64,000 nucleotides of DNA from Maridesulfovibrio bastinii DSM 16055 (GCF_000429985.1 NZ_AUCX01000014.1:1-64000); one strand, 5' to 3'. Shown: positions 8,056 through 17,730, numbered from the stretch's first letter. The notes: a model not told the origin generated them from the sequence alone. Numbers and translations are program-made.

Positions 8056-9081
8056 TTAATTATCGTTTATCAGAACCGGTTTCTCTGATGAAGGAGTTAT
8101 TTTCTGTAAAGCGGATCTTGCTTCTGCCAACCTGCTCCTCAAAAACAGATTCTCAAGAAACTGGGTAAGATATTCAGAAACCATAGCAAGAAAATCTTTC
8201 AGATCGTCAGTAATATTAACGGGTTCTTCGTTTGCAAACACCAGAACACCTCTGGCCTTTCTTTGAAACACAAGCGGAATACAAATAACACCGGTAAAAT
8301 CATAAGTAGGAGCTGTACCCCCGAATATTGAGGACGAGGCCTGACCGGGACTTGTGCCATCAATATATATAGGCTCCTGATTTTTGTATACCCATCCGAC
8401 AAGTCCACTGCCTATGGGAAATCCTTCATCATCTTTAGGGGCCTTACGGAAAAGCGGTCGGTTTGAGCCTTCAATAAAATACGAAGATCCCCTCTGGTCC
8501 ATAACAGTCAGACTGCAATGGGAGAAGGTTGAAGTCGTTGAAATCATTTCCAGAAAATTTTCTAGAAATGCATGCCACTTCGGTTGGCGCTTGCGCAGAT
8601 TGTGAACCAGCTTCAGGGTCACAAAATACTCATTTCTTTTACCCTCGGCATCCATTGAATGAATACATGAAAGTGTAAGCGTAATCAGTCTGGCAAACTG
8701 GGATAAAATTTTAAGATCCTTTGTACTGAAAGAGTAAGTTCTTTTACTATCCAGACAGAGAGCCCCCATTGAATTATCAAGAGGAGTTCCCATGAAAGCC
8801 TTTATTTTTCCGTCTTCGCGTGAACTGTAATAACCTAAGGCAGTTGCACCTTTTCTATCCATGTTATTAATGAACAGAGGTTCATTTTTACCGATAACAA
8901 TACCGGTTAAACTTTTTTTCTGAACCGGGCTGCCTTGCGGCAGAACTTCGTCACCAAGACTGAAAGACTGGGCAACACAATAACCGTGCTGTCCATCCGG
9001 CAGAAAAAGCACAACACTGTGTGCCTCAAACACGTTACATATTATGCTTAAAATATTGATTAAAGCTTCGTTCCTCGGCAT
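8056..9081 (-). CDS. Double GAF-domain protein
   Basis: 341 aa soluble protein. Two GAF modules are visible: residues about 5-145 (VVLFLPDGQHGYCVAQSFSLG, then SLTGIVIGKNEPLFINNM and GALCLDSKR) and 165-325 (HCSLTVMDQRGSSYF, GSGLVGWVYKNQEPIYIDG, CIPLVFQRKARGVLVF). There is no kinase, cyclase or HTH output domain; the final 20 residues are a short helix. GAF domains bind small ligands or mediate dimerisation. Its tight linkage with mreB suggests a sensor for shape or envelope state, which is inference only. Confidence 0.8.
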   Translation of the reverse strand: MPRNEALINILSIICNVFEAHSVVLFLPDGQHGYCVAQSFSLGDEVLPQGSPVQKKSLTGIVIGKNEPLFINNMDRKGATALGYYSSREDGKIKAFMGTPLDNSMGALCLDSKRTYSFSTKDLKILSQFARLITLTLSCIHSMDAEGKRNEYFVTLKLVHNLRKRQPKWHAFLENFLEMISTTSTFSHCSLTVMDQRGSSYFIEGSNRPLFRKAPKDDEGFPIGSGLVGWVYKNQEPIYIDGTSPGQASSSIFGGTAPTYDFTGVICIPLVFQRKARGVLVFANEEPVNITDDLKDFLAMVSEYLTQFLENLFLRSRLAEARSALQKITPSSEKPVLINDN

Positions 9082-9085
9082 TTTT

Positions 9086-9295
9086 TTATCTGGTCCTGCA
9101 TTTTATAAAGTAATCAATTGATCTGTCGTAAGTTTTTTCCTGTTCAGCAGTGAAGTAACAAGCAGGAAGCTGATCCTTGTTTTTGTGATGGGCTATGCAT
9201 TCGCAGCATACACCATGTTTAGGACACCGAAGATTAGTGCAGGGGCATCCTGAATTGTTAATATCAATATTAACACAGGTTTTGTTGGCTGACAT
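9086..9295 (-). CDS. Small cysteine-rich protein (DUF6485-like)
   Basis: 69 aa with nine Cys. The arrangement is CPC (17-19), CPKHGVCCEC (24-33), HH (36-37), LPACYF (43-48) and a late Cys66, typical of a compact metal-binding (Zn or Fe-S) fold; it agrees with my memory of the DUF6485 family from sulfate reducers and clostridia. Four bases separate its stop from the GAF gene start, so they are probably coupled. Function unknown. Confidence 0.7.
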   Translation of the reverse strand: MSANKTCVNIDINNSGCPCTNLRCPKHGVCCECIAHHKNKDQLPACYFTAEQEKTYDRSIDYFIKCRTR

Positions 9296-9744
9296 ACTAA
9301 ATTTCCTTGAAATTATTTAACAGGCCGGCTTCTTGAAGGAAGCTAAGCCAAAATCCTTTCCATTCTTATTGGAAAGAAGAAAAAGGGTCAATATCATGTC
9401 TTACTGTTATCAAACAAGACAATATCAAACTAACTAATAATATCAAATCATTATAAAATTTTAACAAAAAAGAAATCTGGAATTCTGGTGTAAAACAGAC
9501 TGATTTGATTATTTAGTGATTATTTACCTAAATTTTCTTGCAAATGGCATCAGAAAGACTTTATTTTACTTTTTTTCTACAAAAAATCTAGAAAATTTTC
9601 ATTGTAATTAATTACTGATCAGGATAGTAATTAATCAGTCAAATTGATTATTTTAGGCAGTGATCAGCCGAAAATTGCACGATTTTATCACTATAATCGT
9701 TATTTTCAACTTTTTTAACCATTTATTCCCATTCGGACTAACCC
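9296..9744. other. Long AT-rich intergenic region with a 10-bp palindrome
   Basis: About 450 nt without a gene between divergent operons. Near 9346-9374 there is a weak hairpin-like GGAAAG repeat. The clearest element is ATTAATTACT (9607-9616) and its inverse AGTAATTAAT (9626-9635) with a 9-nt spacer, a plausible operator for one of the flanking genes. Several TGATCA/TGATTA-like words follow. No terminator or RNA gene seen. Confidence 0.5.
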
Positions 9745-11487
9745 ATGTGGAAGGAAGCCTTCTCAAAATATCAGGGAATAAACTCAGATGAAGATGGTAA
9801 ATCTTCATCTCCTTACGACTGCACTAATATTGATGGTCTGAAAACTTACCTTGATCATGTCCATATCAAAAACTGCCTGCTGAAACCTTATTGTGAATTA
9901 AAAAATAATTATCCTCTTGTAGAAGACAGAGAACTTCTTCCGTCTTTTGAGCTTGATCTTTATGAGCACAAAAATCTTCCAGGCTTCAGTATGGTTGCCC
10001 TGGAAAGGCCCATCAATTATTTTCAGGAAATATTTCAATTTGATATGCTTCATAATCCGCGGCTTCTTGATGAAGCCGGAATGACCGAAGCATGCCCCCT
10101 GCATGAGTCTATAATAAGCACCAATCTTGAAACATTTGAAAGCAGACTTCCTAAACGTACCCAGAAAGAATTTCTGGATAAATTCAACTCAACAGATATT
10201 ACGGAAATTGAGCACTACCCGGAACTTGTGCCGTACATCATGGAAATAGAAAGAGCCCATGTCATGGCTCTTGATAATTCAGGAAAATTTTATCTATCCG
10301 GGATATTCGGTTCTCTCCCCTGTGATCTTGATACCGAACTTAAACGCTTCGGAATCAGAATAAGAAAATTTCGCCCCGGAGATAATCTGCTGTATGAATA
10401 CAACAGACTTTTCGTTTATACTTTTTTAATGGAACTGCATGGATTTCCTATAGTTTCCGAAAGAAGGACTTCGTCAGCCCTGTTTGCCAGAAGACTTTTC
10501 CGGATGGGTGAAAAATTCATGGTTCGCGTTCTGGGACAATCAGACCGGACCATAACTTCACTTTTTTCGCATCCTAAAGCCAAACACTACCCGAGGGTTG
10601 AGAAAATTGCCCTTGTGCAGATTGCTGCAGAAAACAAACAGGCCATAAAGACTCTAAAAGATGGCGGATTTTTCGTAGACGAGAAAAAACGAGTTGTAAT
10701 TCTAAAAGTAAAATACCGTCAGCATAAGTTCAATCCGGACAATGTTCGTGAAGATCGCGCCCTTTCAGTTTACCGGCAGGAGATTATTCACCCTATTACC
10801 GGAGAAATAATTAATAAATTAAATGTAATAAAAGATGCTTCAAGTATGACTCTGCTTCTCAACGATATTGTACGCGGAGAGTATGCCGGAGCTATCATGT
10901 ACAAACGCAATGAGCTTATTCAGGATACAGACACGCATGAAAAAAGACTGAAATTTCTTTTTGCATGGCTTTCAAAACACCAGCGAAGGATTATTGGCTA
11001 TTCACACGAATTTTATTCAGGGGTGGTAAAAGTTCTGGACAGCTATCTGCTTGCGCCTGATAACTATGAGCCATTTAATGAACTTTCGGAGCTGTATCAG
11101 GAAGTATGGTCGAAATATAGTTATATCCAGCAGGCCAGAAAGTTAAAGACTCTGGAAGATCTGAAAAAAAGAAAATACAAAGGGTCTAAAGTTTCATACC
11201 TTGAAATGCTCAAACTGATGACTCGCATAATGAATGATCTTAAATTTGAAATAGTTAATTATTTCGACAGACTTGTTGCTACAGCATTAAATATTGGTGA
11301 TAAAGTCCTGAACGACTCTTATGTAAGAAGAAACTATATTTCAAAGGCTGATGATGAGCTGACCCCCTACGGGTTGGAAATAAAAAAATACTACGGAAGA
11401 CTTGTTGTTCTTCTTGATGAATTCAGATCTATCCGAAAAAGCCGCAAACCTGCTGATGACGGAATTGTTATCAGTGGAATGGTCTGA
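9745..11487 (+). CDS. Conserved-looking orphan protein, 580 aa, function unknown
   Basis: A long soluble protein, not recognised. It has no signal peptide and no clear TM. The middle (about 270-360) contains RRLFRMGEKFMVRVLGQSD and a basic KRVVILKVKYRQHKF; the C-terminal third (about 400-570) is helical and charged (ARKLKTLEDLKKRKYKG). Acidic and basic residues are interspersed throughout. The codon use resembles the neighbours, so it does not look newly acquired. It ends 70 nt upstream of gcvT on the same strand and may share its transcript. The ATG at 9745 has no strong SD. Confidence 0.75.
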   Translation: MWKEAFSKYQGINSDEDGKSSSPYDCTNIDGLKTYLDHVHIKNCLLKPYCELKNNYPLVEDRELLPSFELDLYEHKNLPGFSMVALERPINYFQEIFQFDMLHNPRLLDEAGMTEACPLHESIISTNLETFESRLPKRTQKEFLDKFNSTDITEIEHYPELVPYIMEIERAHVMALDNSGKFYLSGIFGSLPCDLDTELKRFGIRIRKFRPGDNLLYEYNRLFVYTFLMELHGFPIVSERRTSSALFARRLFRMGEKFMVRVLGQSDRTITSLFSHPKAKHYPRVEKIALVQIAAENKQAIKTLKDGGFFVDEKKRVVILKVKYRQHKFNPDNVREDRALSVYRQEIIHPITGEIINKLNVIKDASSMTLLLNDIVRGEYAGAIMYKRNELIQDTDTHEKRLKFLFAWLSKHQRRIIGYSHEFYSGVVKVLDSYLLAPDNYEPFNELSELYQEVWSKYSYIQQARKLKTLEDLKKRKYKGSKVSYLEMLKLMTRIMNDLKFEIVNYFDRLVATALNIGDKVLNDSYVRRNYISKADDELTPYGLEIKKYYGRLVVLLDEFRSIRKSRKPADDGIVISGMV

Positions 11488-11557
11488 TCGATCATTTTTT
11501 AATCAAAAGAACATCTGTCGGAAACCAGAGAATTTATCTCTTTATACGGAGGATAAC

Positions 11558-12619
11558 TTGGCTGAATTACGTACTACGCCATTGACTGAGTGGCATCGCA
11601 ACAACGGAGCGAAACTCGTTCCTTTTGCAGGGTTTGAAATGCCTGTTCAATACAGTGGAATCGTTGCTGAACATAAACACACCCGCTCAAAGGCCGGTGT
11701 ATTTGATATCTCTCACATGGGTGAGTTTAAACTTTCCGGAAAGGGAGCTAAAGATGCCCTCAATAAAGTTGTAACTCAGAACCTTGACACCCTTGCAGCC
11801 GGAAAATGCCGCTACGGCTTTCTTCCCAATGATCAGGGCGGAGTTCTTGATGACCTCATTGTTTATTGTCTTGGCGAAGACAAATACATGCTGGTTGTAA
11901 ACGGAGCCTGCGAAGAATCTGACTTCAACTGGATTAAAAACCATCTTCCTGAAGAACTTGAATTTAAAAATGTTTCTGACGAAACAGCTAAAATAGACCT
12001 CCAAGGCCCTGAATCACTCGAAGTTATGCAGAATGTCTTCGGACGTGATTTTACCCATCTTAAGTATTTCAACTTCGAAGAAGCTGAATTTGACGGCTAT
12101 GAGCTTATCATCAGCCGTACCGGATATACCGGGGAACTGGGATATGAACTTTATCTTCCTGCTGAACATGCTGAAAGTCTCTGGAAAAAAATTGTAGCTG
12201 ATGAACGGGTTATTCCGGTAGGACTTGGAGCTCGTGACACACTGCGTCTGGAAATGGGACTTCCGCTTTATGGTCAGGATCTTGATACCGAACACAATCC
12301 CCGTGAAGGTGGATACGGCTTTCTGCTTCCTGATGATGCTTTTACTGATGTTAATGAAATGCAGGTTCCTCTTAAAATCCCCGGACGCAGAGCTGCCCGC
12401 CACGGCGACAAAGTTTTGCTTGATGGAAAAGAAGTTGGAGTTGTAACCAGCGGCTCTTTCGGCCCTTCACTTGGTTACAGCATAGCACTTGCCTACATTA
12501 AAAAAGAATTTGCAGATGCTGAAAAATTTATTGTTCAGGCATCAAAAAAAGAACTTGAAGCTGAAAAAGCAGAGCTCCCCTTCTATAAAGAAGCAACAGC
12601 CCGCAAAAAACTTAGCTAA
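11558..12619 (+). CDS. gcvT: Aminomethyltransferase, glycine cleavage T protein
   Basis: 353 aa. It transfers the methylene group from the aminomethyl-lipoyl H protein to tetrahydrofolate. Motifs: PFAGFEMPVQY, GVFDISHMGEF, LNKVVTQNL, YMLVVNGACEESDF (tetrahydrofolate Asp), ISRTGYTGELGYELY and LGARDTLRLEMGLPLYGQDLD. The TTG start at 11558 is preferred because GGAGG lies 5 nt upstream and the family N-terminus (TPLTEWHRNNGAKLVPF) begins just after; the frame itself extends further upstream into the previous gene. H, P and L protein genes are not in this window. Confidence 0.95.
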   Translation: MAELRTTPLTEWHRNNGAKLVPFAGFEMPVQYSGIVAEHKHTRSKAGVFDISHMGEFKLSGKGAKDALNKVVTQNLDTLAAGKCRYGFLPNDQGGVLDDLIVYCLGEDKYMLVVNGACEESDFNWIKNHLPEELEFKNVSDETAKIDLQGPESLEVMQNVFGRDFTHLKYFNFEEAEFDGYELIISRTGYTGELGYELYLPAEHAESLWKKIVADERVIPVGLGARDTLRLEMGLPLYGQDLDTEHNPREGGYGFLLPDDAFTDVNEMQVPLKIPGRRAARHGDKVLLDGKEVGVVTSGSFGPSLGYSIALAYIKKEFADAEKFIVQASKKELEAEKAELPFYKEATARKKLS

Positions 12620-12637
12620 GTTTTAACAAATACTAAT

Positions 12638-12676
12638 AAAAATGGAGATTACAACTCGGTTGTAATCTCCATTTTT
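12638..12676. terminator. Bidirectional terminator between gcvT and the acyltransferase gene
   Basis: A 17-bp perfect stem with A-rich and T-rich flanks (12638-12654 with 12660-12676) and the loop CTCGG. It can stop transcription from both convergent genes. Confidence 0.9.
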
Positions 12677-12701
12677 ATTTAAAATCATATTCAGCCAGAA
12701 G

Positions 12702-13343
12702 CTAATCAGTCAACTCTTCCAACTTTTTTTCAAGTATTTCAGCTTCCGCCAGAAAACCGGCTTCATCCTGTTTTTCAGACTGAACCATGTAGGGCTGGCC
12801 TATTTTTATCTTTACATGAGAAAAAGGTTTCGGGACCTCGAAATTATCCCATGATTTTTTAAAAACAAAAGCCGAGTCATGTACAGCCCGTGCAGGCAGA
12901 ATAACAGCTCCTGTTTTTTTAGCTATGGCAAGAATACCGTGCTTAAACTTATGACGCGGACCTTTGGGTCCATCAACGGTGATCACGGCTACACGGTTTT
13001 CTTTTTTCATTATCCGAACCATATTCATCATTGCCTTGACGCCACCACGAGTGGAAGACCCTCTGGCAACCTTGTAACCGATGCGTTCCAGAACTTCAGT
13101 TATGTATTGCCCGTCTTTGCTGTCACTGGCCATGGTAACAATAGGAACTTTTCTTTTCATTCCATAACCGGTTAATGAAAAAAGTTCATTATGCCAGATT
13201 GCAACCATGACTCGTTTTCCCTGAGATGGAAGTTCCATAATCTGATCAAAACCTTCTTCATCAAAACGCAGCGACCGAATCCATGATCTATACAAAAAAG
13301 CTGCAGGAACACCAACTGTTTCAGCCTTTATATTAATCTTCAC
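12702..13343 (-). CDS. DUF374 lysophospholipid acyltransferase-family protein
   Basis: 213 aa. DUF374 proteins belong to the LPLAT superfamily; some act in lipid A or lipooligosaccharide assembly. Seen: a hydrophobic start, VAIWHNELF (residues about 47-55, in place of the HX4D block), SDSKDGQYITEVLERIGYKVARGSSTRGG and DGPKGPRHKFKHGILAIAKKTGAVILP. It is 18 nt downstream of msbA on the same strand, which supports a role in making or moving lipid A. The exact acceptor cannot be told. Confidence 0.85.
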   Translation of the reverse strand: MKINIKAETVGVPAAFLYRSWIRSLRFDEEGFDQIMELPSQGKRVMVAIWHNELFSLTGYGMKRKVPIVTMASDSKDGQYITEVLERIGYKVARGSSTRGGVKAMMNMVRIMKKENRVAVITVDGPKGPRHKFKHGILAIAKKTGAVILPARAVHDSAFVFKKSWDNFEVPKPFSHVKIKIGQPYMVQSEKQDEAGFLAEAEILEKKLEELTD

Positions 13344-13361
13344 ATAAGCTCCATACGGTTA

Positions 13362-15122
13362 TTAATCTTCTTCAAACTGCATTTTATACAACTTGCTGTA
13401 CAAGGGACAAGAGTTAAGAAGATCCTTGTGCCGTCCGCTGGAAATTATTTCTCCATGCTGCATAACCAGAATCACATCCGCTGATAAAACTGTTGAAAGC
13501 CGATGCGCAATAACAATGCTGGTACGATCCTTCATAAGATTTTCAAGTGCCATCTGCACGATACGTTCAGACTCAGTATCAAGAGCGCTTGTAGCTTCAT
13601 CGAGAATAAGAAGCGAAGGATTTTTCATTAAAGCTCTTGCAATTGTAAGTCTCTGTTTCTGCCCTCCGGAGAGTCTGACTCCTCTTTCTCCTACAATTGT
13701 ATCATACCCTTCGGGAAGCTCTTTAATGAAGTCATGGGCAAAAGCCGTCTTGGCAGCAGTTACAACCTCTTCAAATGGTGAAGACTGCTGGACGTAGGCG
13801 ATATTGTCTCTTACTGAACTGTTAAAGAGAAAATTTTCCTGTGAAACCATACCAATATTCAATCTTAAACTTTGCAATTTATATTCACTGTTTGGCAGAC
13901 CATTTAGAAGGATTTGACCCTCATTTTGATCATAAAAACGTGGAATCAAGTTCACCAGAGTGGTTTTACCAGAGCCGCTGGGACCGACAATAGCAATTTT
14001 CTGTCCGGCATTAACCGTAAGATTAATTCCTTTAAGGGCTTCTTCTTTCGCTCCGGGATAACAAAATCTTAAATTTTTAAGTTCAAGCTTTTTGAACGGG
14101 GCACAGAATTCTTTATCTCCCCCGCTCTCAACCTTAACATTTGAACTATCAAGGATTTGAAAAACTCTTTCCGCACCTGCAAAGGCATTCTGAATTGTCA
14201 TATTAGCCGTATTTATCTTTTTTACTGGCTCATAGAGCATGATCAAAGCGGTAATAAATGAAAAAAATGTTCCCGGAGTGGATTCTCCACCAATAACTTT
14301 AAGACCACCATACCAGAGGACCAGTCCAACGCCTAATGCTCCAACAAGTTCCATTACGCGGGATGAAAGTTCACTATTAAGAATCTGTTTGATTGCAATG
14401 CTTACAAGCCTGTGATTCTCATTAGCAAATTTATTCTTTTCTTTATTCTCATTGGCGAATGCTTTGATAACTTTTATTCCACTGAAAGATTCCTGCAGCA
14501 ATGAGTTGATGTCAGAGATTTTACCCTGATTTTTTCTTCCTAATTTACGAAGCTTTTTACCAAAATATATAAATGGATAAATGGCCAGAGGAAGAACCAG
14601 AACAGACCAGAAAGCAAGATAAGGATCTCTGTAAAAAACCAGCCCGACCAATCCGATAATTGTGATTGATTCACGAAGCATCATTATAAATGAAGGCAGG
14701 CTCTCTCTAATGAGGGTCACATCATTTAATATCCGTGACATGAGCATACCGACCTGACTTTCTTCAAAAAAAGGCATTGGCAAACTGATTATTTTTGAAA
14801 AAAGTTCATTTCTTAAAGTTTCAAGAACTTTAAGCCCGGTTGTATTCATTAAATAAATCTGCAAAAATCTAAAAATGCCCTTGATAAGCATGACCCCGAC
14901 AAAAGCTACAGGAATCAGTATCAAAGCGTCTCTATCTTTGTTGATAAAGATATCATCCATAGCCGGCTGGATAAGATAAGCCGTTGCCGCGGTTGCTCCT
15001 GCGACAAAAGTCATTGAAATAAACGCTATCAATACCTTGAATTTATAAGGCATAAAATAGGAAAGACATCTCTTGGCCAGTTGCTTGTTATCGAGATATT
15101 TATTTTTTTCGCCCATTGGCAA
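13362..15122 (-). CDS. msbA: Lipid A export ABC transporter MsbA
   Basis: 586 aa half-transporter: six TM segments (about 25-320) fused to an ATPase. Walker A GPSGSGKTT near 382, signature RLSGGQKQR near 486, Walker B LLILDEATSALD, H-loop IAHRLST. It flips core-lipid A across the inner membrane using ATP. A TTG at 15122 (AAGGAG 7-8 nt upstream) and an ATG two codons later are both possible; the TTG has the better spacing. Grouped with the DUF374 acyltransferase, so the lipid A function is likely. Confidence 0.9.
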   Translation of the reverse strand: MPMGEKNKYLDNKQLAKRCLSYFMPYKFKVLIAFISMTFVAGATAATAYLIQPAMDDIFINKDRDALILIPVAFVGVMLIKGIFRFLQIYLMNTTGLKVLETLRNELFSKIISLPMPFFEESQVGMLMSRILNDVTLIRESLPSFIMMLRESITIIGLVGLVFYRDPYLAFWSVLVLPLAIYPFIYFGKKLRKLGRKNQGKISDINSLLQESFSGIKVIKAFANENKEKNKFANENHRLVSIAIKQILNSELSSRVMELVGALGVGLVLWYGGLKVIGGESTPGTFFSFITALIMLYEPVKKINTANMTIQNAFAGAERVFQILDSSNVKVESGGDKEFCAPFKKLELKNLRFCYPGAKEEALKGINLTVNAGQKIAIVGPSGSGKTTLVNLIPRFYDQNEGQILLNGLPNSEYKLQSLRLNIGMVSQENFLFNSSVRDNIAYVQQSSPFEEVVTAAKTAFAHDFIKELPEGYDTIVGERGVRLSGGQKQRLTIARALMKNPSLLILDEATSALDTESERIVQMALENLMKDRTSIVIAHRLSTVLSADVILVMQHGEIISSGRHKDLLNSCPLYSKLYKMQFEED

Positions 15123-15297
15123 AATTAAACTCCTTTTTGTTATTAGAAAAAGATTGCGTTAGTTCATTACTTGTCATTGCTCCAGTACGCAAGTGGCGAT
15201 TGATTTACTATCTGAAAAAAACTATCCTGCTGATATATTTATTTCTTATGCGTCAAAAAATGTATTTCATAAAAAATTTAGATAGTTGGAGGAACTA

Positions 15298-15915
15298 ATG
15301 GCAATAAAGCTTGAATGTCAGGGACTGCCCTGCCCTCAGCCGGTGTTAAAATGCAAACAGATAATCGAAAATGACAACCCTGAATCTTTTGTTGTGGTGG
15401 TGGACAATGAAGCGGCAAAAGAGAATGTATCCCGTTTTGTCGGAACAAAAGGTTATAAAGTTAATATAAGCAGCGGCAATGGACTTTGGACGCTCACAGC
15501 ATCTAAAGACGGTTCTTCAAACAGTGTTGAATGTGAAGAATGCACAATTATGTCTCAGGAAGAACTGGATAACATAGGTTCAAAAACTGTAGTTTTTATC
15601 ACCTCTGAAAATCTTGGTTCAGGTGACGATGTTCTTGGTTCCAAATTGATGTTCAATTTCGTCTCAACTCTACCTGAACTTGGTGAATCACTCTGGCGTA
15701 TAGTAATGGTCAATTCTGCTGTAAAACTGGCCACAGAAGGAAATCCCTGTCTTGAAAAACTTCAGGATCTTGAGAAATCAGGTGTTTCAATACTTGTCTG
15801 CGGAACATGTCTGGATCATTTTAAACTTCTGGACAAGAAACAGGCCGGTGAAACCACAAATATGCTGGATGTTGTTACCTCACTTCAGCTTGCAACCAAA
15901 GTAATTAAAGTATAA
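15298..15915 (+). CDS. yedF: Sulfurtransferase-like selenium metabolism protein YedF
   Basis: 205 aa. Residues 1-70 form a TusA-like domain with the CPQP motif (Cys12), which carries persulfide or selenium; residues about 95-205 form a DsrE-like domain (VFITSENLGSGDDVLG, ILVCGTCLDHF with two Cys). This two-domain form is the YedF found in selenoprotein-making anaerobes. ATG 15298 has GGAGG 6 nt upstream. It is divergent from msbA; selD and selA are not nearby. Confidence 0.9.
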   Translation: MAIKLECQGLPCPQPVLKCKQIIENDNPESFVVVVDNEAAKENVSRFVGTKGYKVNISSGNGLWTLTASKDGSSNSVECEECTIMSQEELDNIGSKTVVFITSENLGSGDDVLGSKLMFNFVSTLPELGESLWRIVMVNSAVKLATEGNPCLEKLQDLEKSGVSILVCGTCLDHFKLLDKKQAGETTNMLDVVTSLQLATKVIKV

Positions 15916-16052
15916 TCAAGCCTTCCTTCGGGAGCAGGAAAAAACCTGTTCCCGAAAATATGCCATTTCCGCAGGCTTGATAATGAATCTGTTTTAAATT
16001 TTTTCTAAAACATATTTATAAGACCGACACTGCGGACAGGAGGCTTAATTTT

Positions 16053-16811
16053 ATGACGAATGAACGCGAAACAGTAAGGCTGAATAAATATATTGCCGCT
16101 TCAGGTCTGACTTCAAGACGTGGAGCTGATGATCTTGTTAAACAAGGTCGCGTTAAAATTAACGGCAACACTGCAGATTCACCTGGAATACAGGTAACCC
16201 CACTTGTTGACAGAGTTGAAGTTAATGGCAAGCTGGTTAAATATCATTCTGAAGAAGCGCATATTTACATTGCCATAAACAAACCTGTTAGAATTGTTAC
16301 TACAGCAAATGATCCTCAAAACCGTCCTACGGTTATGGATCTCCTACCCCCAACTATTTTGAAACGCAGACCATTCCCTATCGGGAGGCTGGACTTTTTC
16401 TCCGAGGGCCTGCTGCTGCTGACGACTGATGGTGAGCTTTGCAACAGGATGATCCATCCTCGCTGGCATCAGCCCAAAGTCTATGACGTGGTCGTAAACG
16501 GAATTGTCACCCCTGCTATGGTCCAGAGAATGGAAAATGGTATGAAATTGAAAGAAGGTGACAAGCTGGCTCCTGTTAAAATCAAAGCCAACAAATCTGA
16601 TAAAAATAGCAGTAGAGTAAGAATGGTTCTTAGACAGGGGGTTAACAGGCAGATCAGAAGAATGTTCAGAGACCTTGGGCTGAAAGTTCTAAAACTGAAA
16701 AGAATAAGTCATGGCACTGTTAATCTTGGAGATCTTCCGCCTGCTAAATGGCGTAAACTTGGAACTCCTGAAGTCAATGCATTGAAAAAAGCTCTTGAAA
16801 TGGATAAATAA
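16053..16811 (+). CDS. rRNA pseudouridine synthase, RsuA/RluB family
   Basis: 252 aa. S4 RNA-binding domain at residues 8-55 (RLNKYIAASGLTSRRGADDL), then the synthase core with GRLDFFSEGLLLLTTDGEL near 111-130 (catalytic Asp) and RQGVNRQIRRMFRDLGLKVLKLKR. Such enzymes make pseudouridine in 23S (RluB) or 16S (RsuA) rRNA; length and the QIRRM block favour RluB. GGAGG lies 9 nt before the ATG. A terminator follows. Confidence 0.93.
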   Translation: MTNERETVRLNKYIAASGLTSRRGADDLVKQGRVKINGNTADSPGIQVTPLVDRVEVNGKLVKYHSEEAHIYIAINKPVRIVTTANDPQNRPTVMDLLPPTILKRRPFPIGRLDFFSEGLLLLTTDGELCNRMIHPRWHQPKVYDVVVNGIVTPAMVQRMENGMKLKEGDKLAPVKIKANKSDKNSSRVRMVLRQGVNRQIRRMFRDLGLKVLKLKRISHGTVNLGDLPPAKWRKLGTPEVNALKKALEMDK

Positions 16812-16821
16812 ATTTTCATAA

Positions 16822-16853
16822 AAAAACCCCCGGTCAGCTGTCCGGGGGTTTTT
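16822..16853. terminator. Bidirectional terminator between the pseudouridine synthase and lolA
   Basis: 12-bp perfect stem (AAAAACCCCCGG with CCGGGGGTTTTT) and an 8-nt loop, between two convergent genes. Confidence 0.93.
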
Positions 16854-16872
16854 AAACATCAATTTTTAAAGA

Positions 16873-17520
16873 TTAATTATCAGCTGTATTATCTTCAATA
16901 TTCACTCCTTCTGGAGGAGTAAATTCAAAATCAGAATCTGAAACCTTGGGTTCAAGGTTAATATTTGAAAGATCAACCTCATTACCGTTACCGTAGAAAT
17001 CTACTGAAAGAACTTTCATTAGCATGGATGATTCAGAATCAACCCAGACATACCCAAGAACAAGTCCCGGTTCCGGCTCTTTTGGAATCAGCTTTAATTT
17101 GATCAGACCGTGATCATCGCCCTGATTCTCAATAACGAAATCCTCAGCTAAATTAGCCTGACCGGAAATAAATTTAATCATGGTTTTGGAATTAAACACC
17201 TGTTCAGCGTGATATTTCATCGCAAGCTGATCTTCAGGATAATAATCCCACACATAAGATTTTCCTACCATCAACAGCTCTTTTTCAGGGGAAACAGTAT
17301 CCCAGCGTAGCAGACTAGGCTGTTTGAAAAGTATTGACCCCTTCCGAATTTCCTGTTCTCCACTGGCTGCTGTAGTCAATGTTTGTATGAAATCCGCACT
17401 GAAAGATTGAATTGAATCATACTTATTTTGAATTTTAGATGTAAGCCCACTATCAGCAGCAAAGGCTGTAGAGACAAGCATCAGAATTGAAACTATAGTT
17501 ATGCTGATTTTAAACGGCAT
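16873..17520 (-). CDS. lolA: Outer-membrane lipoprotein carrier protein LolA
   Basis: 215 aa periplasmic chaperone taking lipoproteins from LolCDE to the outer membrane. Signal peptide MPFKISITIVSILMLVSTAFA; the mature part has the LolA pattern: QSFSADFIQTL, GSILFKQPSLLRWD and VWDYYPEDQLAMKY. Start at ATG 17520 with AAGGAG 7 nt upstream; five extra codons upstream are possible but interrupt the signal peptide. Its stop faces the synthase terminator. Downstream of ftsK on the same strand. Confidence 0.9.
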   Translation of the reverse strand: MPFKISITIVSILMLVSTAFAADSGLTSKIQNKYDSIQSFSADFIQTLTTAASGEQEIRKGSILFKQPSLLRWDTVSPEKELLMVGKSYVWDYYPEDQLAMKYHAEQVFNSKTMIKFISGQANLAEDFVIENQGDDHGLIKLKLIPKEPEPGLVLGYVWVDSESSMLMKVLSVDFYGNGNEVDLSNINLEPKVSDSDFEFTPPEGVNIEDNTADN

Positions 17521-17646
17521 TAATAACTCCTTCAAAAAGTTTACTTAATATCAGAACTAACAACTATAAAAATATTTGCAAGAATATAATTATTAAAGAT
17601 CGGAGAAAAGCATTCTGAGCAATTGAACAATTTACAAATCTGATAA

Positions 17647-17695
17647 AAAAAGCGGAATCGTTCTCACACATTAAGTGTTGCTGATTCCGCTTTTT
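17647..17695 (-). terminator. Terminator after ftsK
   Basis: Arms AAAAAGCGGAATC (17647-17659) and GATTCCGCTTTTT (17683-17695) with an inner ACAC/GTGT pairing, located 36 nt past the ftsK stop. The flanks allow termination on both strands. Confidence 0.85.
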
Positions 17696-17730
17696 ACACA
17701 TCATATTTAACAAAATACAATTACTAAGCA

